Counted from the first letter of the stretch, positions 15,629 to 23,947 are shown. The stretch is 33,374 bases of DNA from CAZTCJ01 sp964612085 (GCA_964612085.1 CAZTCJ010000037.1:1-33374); one strand, 5' to 3'. Translations and numbers: made by a program. Notes: generated by a model not told the origin, from the sequence alone.

Positions 15629-16921
15629 TTATACGGCTTCGATGCGGATAAGGCACGGGGTCTCGATCACCGCCTCCAGGCTGGCGACTTCCTCAAGCGC
15701 CTTGGTCATCACGGCGTCCCGCGCCTCATGGGTCAGCATGACCACCGGCACCGCCTCGCCCGGCGAGCGGCCGCGCTGCAGCAGGCTGTCGAGGGACAAT
15801 CCGTGCTCGGCGAAAACGCTCGTCACCTCGGCCATCACGCCTGGCTTGTCGATCACGCCAAGGCGCACGTAATAGGTGCCCACACGATCCGCGATGGGTA
15901 CGGACGGATAGGTCTTCATCTGATCCGTATGGGTCATGAAGACGGGCAGACGCGCACCGCGCGCCAGATCGATGATATCGGCCACGACCGCGGACGCCGT
16001 GGGCCCTTCGCCCGCGCCCGGCCCTTCGAAGAAGGTGCGCTGGACCGGATCGGCCTCCACCTGCACCGCGTTCATCACGCCGCCGACATCCGCAAGCGGC
16101 GTGCCGTGACGCACCAGCGCGGGATGAACGCGCGCCTCGATACCGTCCTCGCTCAGGCTCGCGATGCCGAGCAACTTGATGCGGTAGCCGAATTCGCGGG
16201 CGAATTTGATGTCTTCGGCCTCGATCCGTTCGATGCCTTCCACATGCACCGTCTCGAAAGCCACGCGGGTGCCAAAGGCGACGCTCGCCAGGATCGCGGT
16301 CTTATGGGCGGCATCGACGCCGCTCACGTCGAAACTGGGATCGGCTTCCGCATAGCCCTTGCGCTGGGCATCCCGCAGCACGTCGAGGAAGGAGCGCTTG
16401 GTCGCCTCCATTTCGCTCAGGATGTAGTTGCAGGTGCCGTTCAGAATGCCGCTGACACGCCGCACCGCGTTGCCCGCCAGGCCTTCGCGCAAACCTTTGA
16501 TGATGGGAATGCCGCCCGCCACGGCGGCCTCATAGCGCAAGGACCGGCCCGTCTTGTCCGCCGCGGCCCCGAGCATGCCGCCATGCATGGCCAGAAGCGC
16601 CTTGTTGGCGGTGACCACATCCTTACCCGCGATAAGAGCGGCCTCCACGGTCTCCCGCGCGATTCCGTCGGCGCCGCCGATCAACTCGACCACCACGTCC
16701 ACGTCGTCGCGGCGCGCCATCAGCACGGGATCGGCGACCCAAGGCCAGGCGCTGACATCCACCTCCCGGTTCTTGCGCGGATCCCGCGCGCATACGGCCG
16801 TGATCTCGACGGGCCGTCCGGCGCGGGCGGCAACCAGTTCGGCGTTTTCCACCAAGGTCCGCACAACGCCGCATCCGACCGTCCCGAGCCCGGCAATTCC
16901 GATCCGCAAGGGTGTTGTCAT
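15629..16921 (-). CDS. hom: Homoserine dehydrogenase
   Basis: This 430-residue enzyme reduces aspartate semialdehyde to homoserine, the branch point to threonine and methionine. The NAD(P)-binding site is RIGIAGLGTVGCGVV (6-20). The catalytic domain contains AAVAGGIPIIKGLREGLAGN and GILNGTCNYILSEM, the family signatures. A C-terminal ACT domain begins at GVIDKPGVMAEVTSVF and suggests feedback control by threonine. I set the start at the ATG at 16921, where the nucleotide-binding fold begins after TTP and a GGAGAG site is well placed; the open frame continues 48 codons further upstream without homology. In many relatives an LL-diaminopimelate aminotransferase gene precedes hom, but here a lipoprotein gene does. 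Confidence 0.96.
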   Translation of the reverse strand: MTTPLRIGIAGLGTVGCGVVRTLVENAELVAARAGRPVEITAVCARDPRKNREVDVSAWPWVADPVLMARRDDVDVVVELIGGADGIARETVEAALIAGKDVVTANKALLAMHGGMLGAAADKTGRSLRYEAAVAGGIPIIKGLREGLAGNAVRRVSGILNGTCNYILSEMEATKRSFLDVLRDAQRKGYAEADPSFDVSGVDAAHKTAILASVAFGTRVAFETVHVEGIERIEAEDIKFAREFGYRIKLLGIASLSEDGIEARVHPALVRHGTPLADVGGVMNAVQVEADPVQRTFFEGPGAGEGPTASAVVADIIDLARGARLPVFMTHTDQMKTYPSVPIADRVGTYYVRLGVIDKPGVMAEVTSVFAEHGLSLDSLLQRGRSPGEAVPVVMLTHEARDAVMTKALEEVASLEAVIETPCLIRIEAV

Positions 16922-17054
16922 GAAGCTCTCCAAATTCGGCGTCTCACGCGCTCCTGCAAACGCAACGCCACCATCGGACAAAGGCGTTAAGAAGGACGGG
17001 ACGACCGGATCGTATGTAGCACGGAATGGCCCTTGAGTGTCCGTTGGAGACTGC

Positions 17055-17540
17055 TCAGGCGCCATCAGCGTCGTTCGATCCGCTGCCGCCCGCGGGCAGG
17101 ACCGGCGGCATAGCCGAGGGCGGCGGCGCGGGCGGCACGTTTTGCGGCGCCGCCTGGGAGGGCGATAGCCGTCCCGTATCGATAAGCCAGAGCGGCAGCA
17201 TCGGGTCCGGATCGGGCATGGCCGGGATCGGAATGCGCCCTTTGAGATCCGGCGGCATCACCCCGCGCTCCAGCGCCGCGTAAAGACGCCGCGTTTCAAG
17301 CTGGCGCGTGATCCCGGCGCGCTCCTCGCGCGGCGTGATGCGGCTCGCCGCCGGCGTATCGCCCAGATCCGGGAACGGCGCATCCACCGGCTCCGGCAAA
17401 GCCGGCTGCGGCTCGGTGAGATCGGCGGTCCCTTCGCCGAACGGCGACAGACGGCCCATCATCCCGCATGCCGTCAGGCTGACAGCAAAAGCGCAGGCCA
17501 TCCCCATCCGCAGCATTCGGCTGGTCAAACGTCCGTTCAC
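17055..17540 (-). CDS. Putative lipoprotein, proline-rich
   Basis: This 161-residue protein has an N-terminal signal with a lipobox (SLTAC, the Cys at residue 25), so it is probably lipidated and membrane-attached. The mature part is rich in Pro, Ala and Asp, and ends in a low-complexity Pro/Gly tail. A short ordered stretch lies around RQLETRRLYAALERGVMPPDLKG. I recognise no domain. It begins with GTG at 17540 and overlaps the stop of the L,D-transpeptidase gene (GTGA), so the two are coupled. An envelope role alongside that transpeptidase is an inference from context only. Confidence 0.75.
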   Translation of the reverse strand: MNGRLTSRMLRMGMACAFAVSLTACGMMGRLSPFGEGTADLTEPQPALPEPVDAPFPDLGDTPAASRITPREERAGITRQLETRRLYAALERGVMPPDLKGRIPIPAMPDPDPMLPLWLIDTGRLSPSQAAPQNVPPAPPPSAMPPVLPAGGSGSNDADGA

Positions 17541-18589
17541 GGTTCCACGATCCTGTCGTCGATGATCAGAAGCACCCGGTACCCGTCGACCATGACCGTG
17601 TCGCCGTTTTCATCCGTCTCCACACGGCCGTCCCGGAAAGTCAGCCCCTCTTCTTCATCGAACGGAAACTCCGGCACGGGCGCGCGGTACTCGCCTTCGC
17701 TGATCAGCTTGAAGAGATCTTCCGCATGCACCAGCGACAGCCGTATGCATCCGGCCGACGCCCTGCGGCCCAGATGATTGTGGTATTTCGGAACGGCCGC
17801 ATGGATGGCGTAGCCCGATTTCCGCGTGCGGTAATCGTAATCGAAGAACATGGCCCAGGGCATGGCGACCTGGTACTGGGTGGACCAGCCACGGGCGAAG
17901 AACCGGTGGGGGTCGAGCCGGAACAGGCCGATGGGCGTGGTCGTCCAATAGCGTTCCCGCTGCTCCCGGCCGGTGGACACCAGCCAGCGCCAGCGCAGGT
18001 TCAGATCAAGGGTGTCTTGCGCCTCTTGGTCAAGCACGGGCGCCGTTTCGGTGCGCGCCACGGTCTCGGCGACCGGCGCGGGGTCGACCGCCTCCACCGC
18101 ATCGGCGGGCGGCTGCGTCTCCACCCTGTCATAGACGAACATCTGCTGCGCCCATAGGCCGTGTACGGCCTTGTTCACATAGATATAAAGATCGAAATGG
18201 GGATAGAGATGCGCCGGCACCATCTCCCGCACCCGCTCAGCCGGATCGCGTACAAGGCCGCTCGCATCCTCCGGCGGCGTGTAAGGCGGGGTTTCGAGAT
18301 TGGGCTTGGGATCCTCCGCCTTGATCGGCGGATCGGCGACCAGTTCGAGGAAGATCTCATCCTCGCTCATGAACTCCTCGAGACGCGGCGCCGCAAAGGC
18401 AGGCCCATCGCCAAAACCGGTCTTGGTATCGCCCTTTTGACCCGGGCGCTCCTCAAGCGGCGGCAGAATGACGGGCTTGGCGTCTTCTTCGTCCGGCTCG
18501 TCCGCCACAACGGGCGCGCCCACGCACAGCACCGCGCCCAAGGCCGCCATGCCGATCACCCATGCTCTCGAAGACACCGCCAATGCCAT
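17537..18589 (-). CDS. L,D-transpeptidase (YkuD) family protein
   Basis: This 350-residue exported protein starts with a signal peptide (MALAVSSRAWVIGMAALGAVLCVGAPVVAD) and a long acidic, Pro-rich linker. The YkuD domain lies at about 130-350. WTTTPIGLFRLDP corresponds to the substrate-side strand, and YAIHAAVPKYHNHLGRRASAGCIRL holds the catalytic His263 and Cys281. The motif has SAGCIRLS in place of the usual SHGCIRL. Such enzymes form 3-3 peptidoglycan crosslinks or attach lipoproteins to the wall, in the periplasm. It is transcribed away from phaC and coupled to the lipoprotein gene that follows, which could be a partner. Which of the two reactions it performs cannot be told. Confidence 0.9.
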   Translation of the reverse strand: MALAVSSRAWVIGMAALGAVLCVGAPVVADEPDEEDAKPVILPPLEERPGQKGDTKTGFGDGPAFAAPRLEEFMSEDEIFLELVADPPIKAEDPKPNLETPPYTPPEDASGLVRDPAERVREMVPAHLYPHFDLYIYVNKAVHGLWAQQMFVYDRVETQPPADAVEAVDPAPVAETVARTETAPVLDQEAQDTLDLNLRWRWLVSTGREQRERYWTTTPIGLFRLDPHRFFARGWSTQYQVAMPWAMFFDYDYRTRKSGYAIHAAVPKYHNHLGRRASAGCIRLSLVHAEDLFKLISEGEYRAPVPEFPFDEEEGLTFRDGRVETDENGDTVMVDGYRVLLIIDDRIVEP

Positions 18590-18651
18590 TTCTCCCCCCG
18601 TTTCGCCTCGTTTTCCGCTTTTACGCTCTTACCTTATAGAAACACCGTTCG

Positions 18652-18702
18652 TCCAAATGGGTGCCTTGCTCCGCGCAGACGATGCGCTTACACACATTTG
18701 GA
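18652..18702. repeat. Inverted repeat in the ldt-phaC divergent promoter region
   Basis: TCCAAATG at 18652-18659 is repeated as its exact complement CATTTGGA at 18695-18702 with 35 bases between. It lies between two divergent genes. It could be a regulator site read by a looping or dimeric protein, or chance. Confidence 0.35.
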
Positions 18703-18830
18703 AACCAGTGCGGCGAGTATAGGCCTGCATGGTCCTTGTGACGAGAAGCCGTCTGACGCGGCCGCCCCGTCCGCCCGCCCCGCTTGACACCCAACAGAAG
18801 ATCGAGACGCCCGCGAAGAGCATAACAATC

Positions 18831-20639
18831 ATGAGCACTCAAGACTTCGAACCCAACAAAACCCCGCCCTTTCCCATGCCGGACCCGGCCGAATTCTCGC
18901 GCAATCTGGCGCAGGTCGCCGCCCAAAGCCAGCATGCGCTGACCGATTTCATGGCCCATCAGAGCGAGAGCATGGAGAGGACCGGTCCCGATCCGTACAA
19001 TCTCGGCGAGGCTTTCTCCGACCTGCTTTCGCGCATGGCGTCCAATCCGCAAGTGATGATGGAAGCCTATGCCCGCTTCTGGCAGGACCAGATCACCCTC
19101 TGGCACACGAGCTGGCGGCGCCTCATGGGCGAGGATGTGGAGCCCGTGATCACGCCCGCGCGCGGCGACCGGCGCTGGCGCCACGAGGACTGGTCGGAGG
19201 TTTTCATCTTCGATTACATGAAGCAGAGCTATCTGCTGACCTCCCGCTGGCTGCTCGACACGGTGGATTCGGTCGAAGGATTCGATCCGCACACGAAGGC
19301 CCGCGTGGAGTTCTACACCAAGCAGATGGCCGATGCCGTGTCGCCCGCCAATTTCGCCATGACCAATCCGGAAGTGATCCGCGAGACCATGCGGACCAAT
19401 GGCGAAAACCTGGTCAAGGGGCTGAATAATCTCCTGAGCGATCTGAAACGCGGCAAGGGCAATCTGTGGATCCGCCAGACCGATCTCGATCATTTCGAGG
19501 TGGGACGGAACATCGCGGTGACGCCCGGCTCGGTCGTCTACCAGAACGAGCTGATGCAGCTTATTCAGTACAGCCCCACGACCAAGCAGACCTATGAAAA
19601 GCCGCTTCTGATCTTCCCGCCCTGGATCAATAAGTTCTACATTCTCGATCTGCGGGAAGAGAACTCCTTCATCAAATGGGCGGTCTCCAAGGGCTATACG
19701 GTGTTCGTCGTCTCCTGGGTCAATCCGGGCGCGGCGTTATCAGACCGGTGCTTCACGGACTATATGCACGAAGGTGTGCTCGATGCCCTCGACGCGGTGG
19801 AAAAAGCCACCGGCGCCAAGAGCGTCAACGCCATCGGCTATTGCATCGGCGGCACCCTGCTCGCCTCGGCGCTCGCTTACATGGCGGCCAAGGGCGACAA
19901 GCGCATCGCATCCGCCACCTTCTTCGCGGCCCAGGTGGATTTCGAACATGCGGGCGAGCTGCAGGTCTTTATCGACGAGCGCCAGCTTGAGTCCCTTGAG
20001 GCGCAGATGAAGGCCAATGGCGGATTTCTGGACGGGGTCAATCTGGCCAACACCTTCAATGCTCTGCGGGCGAACGATCTGATCTGGTCCTTCGTGATCA
20101 ACAATTACCTGTTGGGCAAGGACCCCACCCGCTTCGATCTGCTTTACTGGAATTCCGACCAGACGCGCATGCCCTTGACCATGCAGATGTATTATCTGCG
20201 GGAGTTTTATCTCGACAACAAGCTGGCGCGCGGCGAGATGGTCGTGGACGGCGTCCATCTCGACCTCTCCAAGATCAAGATCCCGGTCTATATCCAATCC
20301 TCCCGCGAGGACCATATCGCGCCTTATAAATCCGTTTATCAGGCAACGCAGCATTTCGGCGGACCGACGCGCTTCATCTGTGCCGGCAGCGGCCATATCG
20401 CGGGCGTCATCAATCATCCGGATGCCAAGAAATATATGCACTGGACCAATGACGACCTGCCCGGCGACGTGGAGGACTGGTGGGAAGGCGCCGAGGAACA
20501 TCCGGGCTCCTGGTGGCCGGATTGGCACCAATGGCTGTCCAAGAAATCCGGCAAGAAAATCCCGGCGCGCAAGCCCGGCGACGGCAAGCTCAAAGCGCTC
20601 GAACCGGCCCCCGGCTCTTACGTCAAGGTGAAGAGTTAG
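18831..20639 (+). CDS. phaC: Class I poly(R)-hydroxyalkanoic acid synthase
   Basis: This 602-residue enzyme polymerises (R)-3-hydroxyacyl-CoA into PHA storage polymer at the granule surface. The N-terminal domain carries the class I region with NPEVIRETMRTNGENLVKGL. The alpha/beta-hydrolase domain has the modified lipase box GYCIGG with nucleophile Cys338, Asp494 in SREDHIAPY, and His522 in GSGHIAGV, which completes the catalytic triad. The length fits class I synthases of alphaproteobacteria. I chose the ATG at 18831 because the upstream frame from 18729 is basic and unlike the family. No phaA, phaB, phasin or phaR is present in the window. A VOC protein gene follows after 20 bases. Confidence 0.95.
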   Translation: MSTQDFEPNKTPPFPMPDPAEFSRNLAQVAAQSQHALTDFMAHQSESMERTGPDPYNLGEAFSDLLSRMASNPQVMMEAYARFWQDQITLWHTSWRRLMGEDVEPVITPARGDRRWRHEDWSEVFIFDYMKQSYLLTSRWLLDTVDSVEGFDPHTKARVEFYTKQMADAVSPANFAMTNPEVIRETMRTNGENLVKGLNNLLSDLKRGKGNLWIRQTDLDHFEVGRNIAVTPGSVVYQNELMQLIQYSPTTKQTYEKPLLIFPPWINKFYILDLREENSFIKWAVSKGYTVFVVSWVNPGAALSDRCFTDYMHEGVLDALDAVEKATGAKSVNAIGYCIGGTLLASALAYMAAKGDKRIASATFFAAQVDFEHAGELQVFIDERQLESLEAQMKANGGFLDGVNLANTFNALRANDLIWSFVINNYLLGKDPTRFDLLYWNSDQTRMPLTMQMYYLREFYLDNKLARGEMVVDGVHLDLSKIKIPVYIQSSREDHIAPYKSVYQATQHFGGPTRFICAGSGHIAGVINHPDAKKYMHWTNDDLPGDVEDWWEGAEEHPGSWWPDWHQWLSKKSGKKIPARKPGDGKLKALEPAPGSYVKVKS

Positions 20640-20659
20640 GGTCTGGCGAAAGAGGTATC

Positions 20660-21034
20660 ATGAAACGGCTGTTCACGAACATTCTGACGGAAGACGTTAC
20701 CGCCACGGCGGATTTCTATGTGAGCCTGTTCGGCATGCGGAAGCATTTCGACTCCGACTGGTTCGTGATCTTGGTGCATGACGACATGCCGGGCCATGAG
20801 TACGGCATTCTGCAAAGGGACAATCAGATCGTGCCTGCTGACATCCGCAAAGCACCGGAGGGCTGCATGGTCACCTTCGTCGTCGAGGACTGTCAGGAGA
20901 CCTTCGATAAAGCCGTCAGCCTTGGGGCCAAGGTGATCGAAGACCCGGCGGACATGCCTTACGGCCAACGGCGCGCCCTTGTGCGCGATCCGGCTGGTAC
21001 GGTCCTCGATATCAGTGCGCCGATCCCGTCCTGA
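20660..21034 (+). CDS. VOC family protein, metal site apparently lost
   Basis: This 124-residue protein has the vicinal oxygen chelate fold: FTNILTEDVTATADFYVSLFGM at the start, EGCMVTFVVEDCQETFDKAVSLGAKVIEDP in the middle, and LVRDPAGTVLDIS at the end. The position that is usually a metal-binding His in the first strand is Asn7, and the terminal Glu is Asp, so metal catalysis looks doubtful. Members of this subgroup can bind and sequester small molecules. An ATG at 20660 follows an AAAGAGG site. It follows phaC by 20 bases and precedes a small membrane protein gene, so a shared transcript is likely. Confidence 0.82.
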   Translation: MKRLFTNILTEDVTATADFYVSLFGMRKHFDSDWFVILVHDDMPGHEYGILQRDNQIVPADIRKAPEGCMVTFVVEDCQETFDKAVSLGAKVIEDPADMPYGQRRALVRDPAGTVLDISAPIPS

Positions 21035-21052
21035 CGTTTCGGAGACCCGTCC

Positions 21053-21427
21053 ATGGCTGACGACCGCGCCCGCTGGATCGCAAAAGTGCTGGGGCCGGTC
21101 CTCATGGTGCTCACATCGTCCGAGGCCTTGAACCTTTCGATCTGGCAGACGGTGGAACCGCGCCTTGTCTATCTCAACGGTCTTGTTCTGTTGACCGTCG
21201 GCGTGGCGATTGTCCGGACATATAACCGCTGGACATGGACCTGGCCTGTGCTCGTGACCGTCATGGGCTGGCTGCTAGCTTTCGCGGGCGCCTATCGGAT
21301 GTTTTTTCCGGCGGCGGAGCAATTGGATCCGGGCCCTGTCGCCTATGGCGTGATCGGCCTTTTGTTCCTGACCGGCCTTGTCCTGACCGTGGCGTCTTTC
21401 GGACCGAGCGCCAGCGACCGGCCCTAG
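21053..21427 (+). CDS. Small membrane protein, four predicted TM segments
   Basis: This 124-residue protein has hydrophobic stretches at about 11-30, 39-55, 64-80 and 97-115, so it is an inner-membrane protein with four likely helices. It opens with ADDRARWIAKVLGPVLMVLTSSEALN. I do not recognise a named family. It follows the VOC gene by 18 bases. Its stop codon TAG (21425-21427) lies inside the outer end of the palindrome at 21424-21501, so the repeat may have set the present C-terminus. Confidence 0.75.
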   Translation: MADDRARWIAKVLGPVLMVLTSSEALNLSIWQTVEPRLVYLNGLVLLTVGVAIVRTYNRWTWTWPVLVTVMGWLLAFAGAYRMFFPAAEQLDPGPVAYGVIGLLFLTGLVLTVASFGPSASDRP

Positions 21428-21501
21428 TGGTTCGACTCCGACATGTGCATCCCACGCGCGGCACCTGCATTTGCACATGTCGGAGTCATAAGAACCACTA
21501 G
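21424..21501. repeat. Long palindrome 1 of a tandem pair
   Basis: The left arm 21424-21449 (CTAGTGGTTC then GACTCCGACATGTGCA) pairs with the right arm 21472-21501 over 26 bases, with a four-base bulge (TTAT in the arm's own orientation) and a 22-base loop. It would form a strong hairpin. The arms share 18 of 26 aligned positions with those of the second palindrome at 21514-21594, including CTAGTGG and GACAT. Confidence 0.9.
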
Positions 21502-21513
21502 CAAGTATATGGT

Positions 21514-21594
21514 TCTAGTGGAGCTTTTGAATTTGACATTTGAGAACGGAACGCGCCGCAACGGGGACTCAAATGTCAAATTCGCTCCACTAGA
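21514..21594. repeat. Long palindrome 2 of a tandem pair
   Basis: The left arm 21514-21544 (TCTAGTGGAGC, a TTTT bulge, then GAATTTGACATTTGAG) pairs with the right arm 21568-21594 over 27 bases around a 23-base loop. The bulge is at the same place as in palindrome 1. The stop codon of arsC on the minus strand (21592-21590) lies in its outer end. It may also serve as a two-way terminator between the convergent genes. Confidence 0.9.
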
Positions 21595-22012
21595 CCCGGT
21601 TGCCGTTCTCGTCGATCACCACTTCGCCGTCTTCCTTGGTGAACGGGCCGGTTTGCGCATCGGGCAGGATGTCGAGCACGGTCTCGGAGGGGCGCGCCAG
21701 TTTCACGCCCAAAGGCGTGATCACGATCGGCCGGTTGATCAGGATCGGATGCGCCATCATGAAATCGATGAGCTGATCGTCCGTCCACTTCGGGTCATCG
21801 AGTCCTAACGCATCGTAAGGTGTGCCCTTGCGGCGCAGGAGGTCCCGCACGGAAATACCCATGCGCGCAATAAGGTCGATAAGCGTCTCTCGCGACGGTG
21901 GCGTTTTCAGATATTCGATGATCGTGGGCTCCACGCCGGAGTTGCGAATGAGCGCCAGGACATTGCGCGAGGTGCCGCAGTCGGGATTGTGATAAATGGT
22001 AATATCCGTCAT
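21590..22012 (-). CDS. arsC: Arsenate reductase, glutaredoxin type
   Basis: This 140-residue thioredoxin-fold protein matches ArsC/Spx-like reductases. ITIYHNPDCGTSRNVLALI holds the catalytic Cys12, and LKTPPSRETLIDLIARMG, RKGTPYDALGLD, MMAHPILINRPIVIT and KLARPSETVLDIL follow in family order. It reduces arsenate to arsenite with glutathione and glutaredoxin in the cytoplasm. No arsenite exporter or ArsR gene is present nearby, so it may act in a housekeeping role or with genes elsewhere. Its stop codon lies in palindrome 2. The length is normal, so the repeat has not removed essential sequence. Confidence 0.93.
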   Translation of the reverse strand: MTDITIYHNPDCGTSRNVLALIRNSGVEPTIIEYLKTPPSRETLIDLIARMGISVRDLLRRKGTPYDALGLDDPKWTDDQLIDFMMAHPILINRPIVITPLGVKLARPSETVLDILPDAQTGPFTKEDGEVVIDENGNRV

Positions 22013-22104
22013 CCGTGTATCACCCTTTCGTGATTGCCAGGTAAATCCTAGGGAATCTTATCATCACCATGTTTTAGCCGTCATTTGCCCACGACCAATC
22101 GCGA

Positions 22105-22120
22105 CTTATATCCGTATAAG
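22105..22120. promoter_or_regulatory. Small palindrome between arsC and the unknown helical gene
   Basis: CTTATA and TATAAG flank a four-base centre TCCG. The sequence sits 57 bases before the start at 22177 and is AT-rich, so a -10-like or operator role is possible. A second hairpin, GCCCG and CGGGC at 22148-22163, lies where a ribosome binding site for 22177 would be expected. Confidence 0.3.
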
Positions 22121-22176
22121 AATTTAGAACGCGCCATACATATTTCTGCCCGCTTTGACGGGCCACATGGTTTTCG

Positions 22177-22869
22177 ATGTTACAAGCGCTGTTGCGTGCA
22201 GTTCCGGCTTATCTCACTTATCGGCTCGCGCCGAAAAAGCGGCTTATTACCCTCCTTGTCGGCCTGGCGCAGGATCTCGAACGCTGCGAGGCGGCCTCCA
22301 AAAGTTTCAAAAAAGAGCACACCGTCAAGGCCTTGGAGCAATGGCTCGATGCGCTCCGGTCGCTGACAATTCGTCTGGTCCTGGCCAAGGACTATCTGAA
22401 GCTCGCCAATCCCGACCTGCTCTATTCGCTCGATGCCTATCACAGCGAGGAAATCGAGGCCTTGCGCCGGATTACGGCCGATGAGGCCGTCCCTGTCAAC
22501 GGCCGGTCCCTGGGCGCCAAGCCGGGGGGCGTGTCCAGCGATATCCGCTTGCGCAACGCCCTGGGGCATGCCTCGTCGGCGGGGACGCGCGGGCGCACGG
22601 GCATCGAAAAGCGGATCGTGGACAGCATCACCGGGATCCTGTCCGACAGCCATCTGATCGCCCGTCATATAGAGGCCGGACGGGCCCGCCACGCGGAAAC
22701 GATAGCGGCAAAGCTCGGGCATCTGGAAACGCGGCATGAGCGCGCCCGCAAGGCGATCCGCCGTTACATCATGGAGACCTTCGGGCCTGAGGACGTGTTC
22801 GGCGTCACCAATGACGTTTTGAAGATGGACAAGCTGATCGCCCAGGTCCGCCAGGACTTGCGCTATTAA
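22177..22869 (+). CDS. Hypothetical protein, mostly alpha-helical
   Basis: This 230-residue protein has no motif I recognise. It is rich in Leu, Arg, Lys and Ala and looks helical nearly throughout, with a Gly/Ser-rich break around 118-138 (SLGAKPGGVSSDIRL, ASSAGTRGRTG). The first 32 residues contain a moderately hydrophobic stretch (LITLLVGLA) but no clear signal or TM segment. The C-terminal half is strongly charged (RHIEAGRARHAETIAAKLGH). The ATG at 22177 has no evident ribosome binding site, so the true start may lie slightly further in. It is convergent with argC, with a five-base gap. Codon use resembles its neighbours, so it is likely a real gene. Confidence 0.7.
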   Translation: MLQALLRAVPAYLTYRLAPKKRLITLLVGLAQDLERCEAASKSFKKEHTVKALEQWLDALRSLTIRLVLAKDYLKLANPDLLYSLDAYHSEEIEALRRITADEAVPVNGRSLGAKPGGVSSDIRLRNALGHASSAGTRGRTGIEKRIVDSITGILSDSHLIARHIEAGRARHAETIAAKLGHLETRHERARKAIRRYIMETFGPEDVFGVTNDVLKMDKLIAQVRQDLRY

Positions 22870-22874
22870 ACCGC

Positions 22875-23921
22875 TTACGGAAAAAGCGGCGGCTGGGCGA
22901 TGGCGGTGGTTTCCGCCAGCCCATGCATCAGATTGAAGTTCTGGATAGCCTGACCGCTGGAGCCCTTCACCAGATTGTCGATCGCCGCGATGACGATCAC
23001 CCGGCCCGGAAGCCGGTCGGCGAAGACATTGATCACGCAATGGTTGGAGCCGCGCACATGGCGCGTGGCGGGCATCCCGCCGTCGCTCAGCACATGGACG
23101 AACGGCTCATCCGCATACGCCTTTTCCAGCGCGGCACGGGCGTCTTGCACGCTCTGCCCGTCAGCCAACCTGGCGTAACAGGTGACCAGTTCACCCCGGT
23201 TCATGGGCACCAGATGGGGCGTGAAATTGACCGTCACGGCGCGGCCCGCAGCAACAGAGAGTTCCTGTTCGAGCTCCGGCGCATGGCGGTGGCGCGCCAC
23301 GCTGTAAGGATGCAGGCCTTCCGCCACTTCGCAGAAGAGAGTGGCCTCCTTGACGCCCCGCCCCGCGCCCGAGACACCGGACTTGGCATCGATGATCAGA
23401 TCGTCCGTCCCGATCGCCTGCGCTTTCACCAGCGGCAGAAGCGCCAACAGCGTCGCGGTGGGATAACAGCCGGGGCAGGCCACCAGCCGGGCATTGCTCA
23501 GGCCCGCCCGGGCGTGCTCGGTCAGGCCATAGACCGCATGGGCCTGAAGCGTCAACGCCTGGTGTTCATGGCCGTACCATTCGGCGTAGGTGGCCGGATC
23601 CCGCAGGCGGAAATCCGCCGACAGATCGATCACTTTCAGCCGTTCGGGAAGGCCCGCCACGATCTCCTGGGTGGTGCCGTGGGGCAGCGCGCAGAACACC
23701 GCTTCCACCTGATCCCAATCGGCATCCTCCGCCTTGATCAGATCGGGCGCGCCGACCATGCGCAGATGCGGGAAAACCGCGGCCAGCGGTTTGCCCGCAT
23801 GGGTGTTGGCTGTGAGCACGCGAAGATCGGTCTGCGGATGGTCCGCCAGCAGGCGCACCAGATCCGCACCCGTATAGCCGCTGGCTCCCAGAACGGCGAC
23901 CGGTATCCGAGACGCCGACAT
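22875..23921 (-). CDS. argC: N-acetyl-gamma-glutamyl-phosphate reductase
   Basis: This 348-residue enzyme catalyses the third step of arginine synthesis, the NADPH-dependent reduction of N-acetylglutamyl phosphate to the semialdehyde. The nucleotide loop is VLGASGYTGADLVRLL (10-25), ALPHGTTQEIV follows, and the catalytic Cys152 lies in ACPGCYPTATLLALLPL. The C-terminal half contains FTPHLVPMNRGELVT, also diagnostic. A strong AGGAGG site precedes the ATG at 23921. It follows rpsI on the same strand, a common order in alphaproteobacteria, with a long hairpin in the gap. Confidence 0.96.
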   Translation of the reverse strand: MSASRIPVAVLGASGYTGADLVRLLADHPQTDLRVLTANTHAGKPLAAVFPHLRMVGAPDLIKAEDADWDQVEAVFCALPHGTTQEIVAGLPERLKVIDLSADFRLRDPATYAEWYGHEHQALTLQAHAVYGLTEHARAGLSNARLVACPGCYPTATLLALLPLVKAQAIGTDDLIIDAKSGVSGAGRGVKEATLFCEVAEGLHPYSVARHRHAPELEQELSVAAGRAVTVNFTPHLVPMNRGELVTCYARLADGQSVQDARAALEKAYADEPFVHVLSDGGMPATRHVRGSNHCVINVFADRLPGRVIVIAAIDNLVKGSSGQAIQNFNLMHGLAETTAIAQPPLFP

Positions 23922-23947
23922 AGGGACCTCCTAAGTTAGCGGCATCA

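Noticed and set aside
16922..17054. A riboswitch ahead of hom
   Set aside because: The 133-base leader shows no recognisable SAM- or lysine-type core and no strong terminator hairpin.
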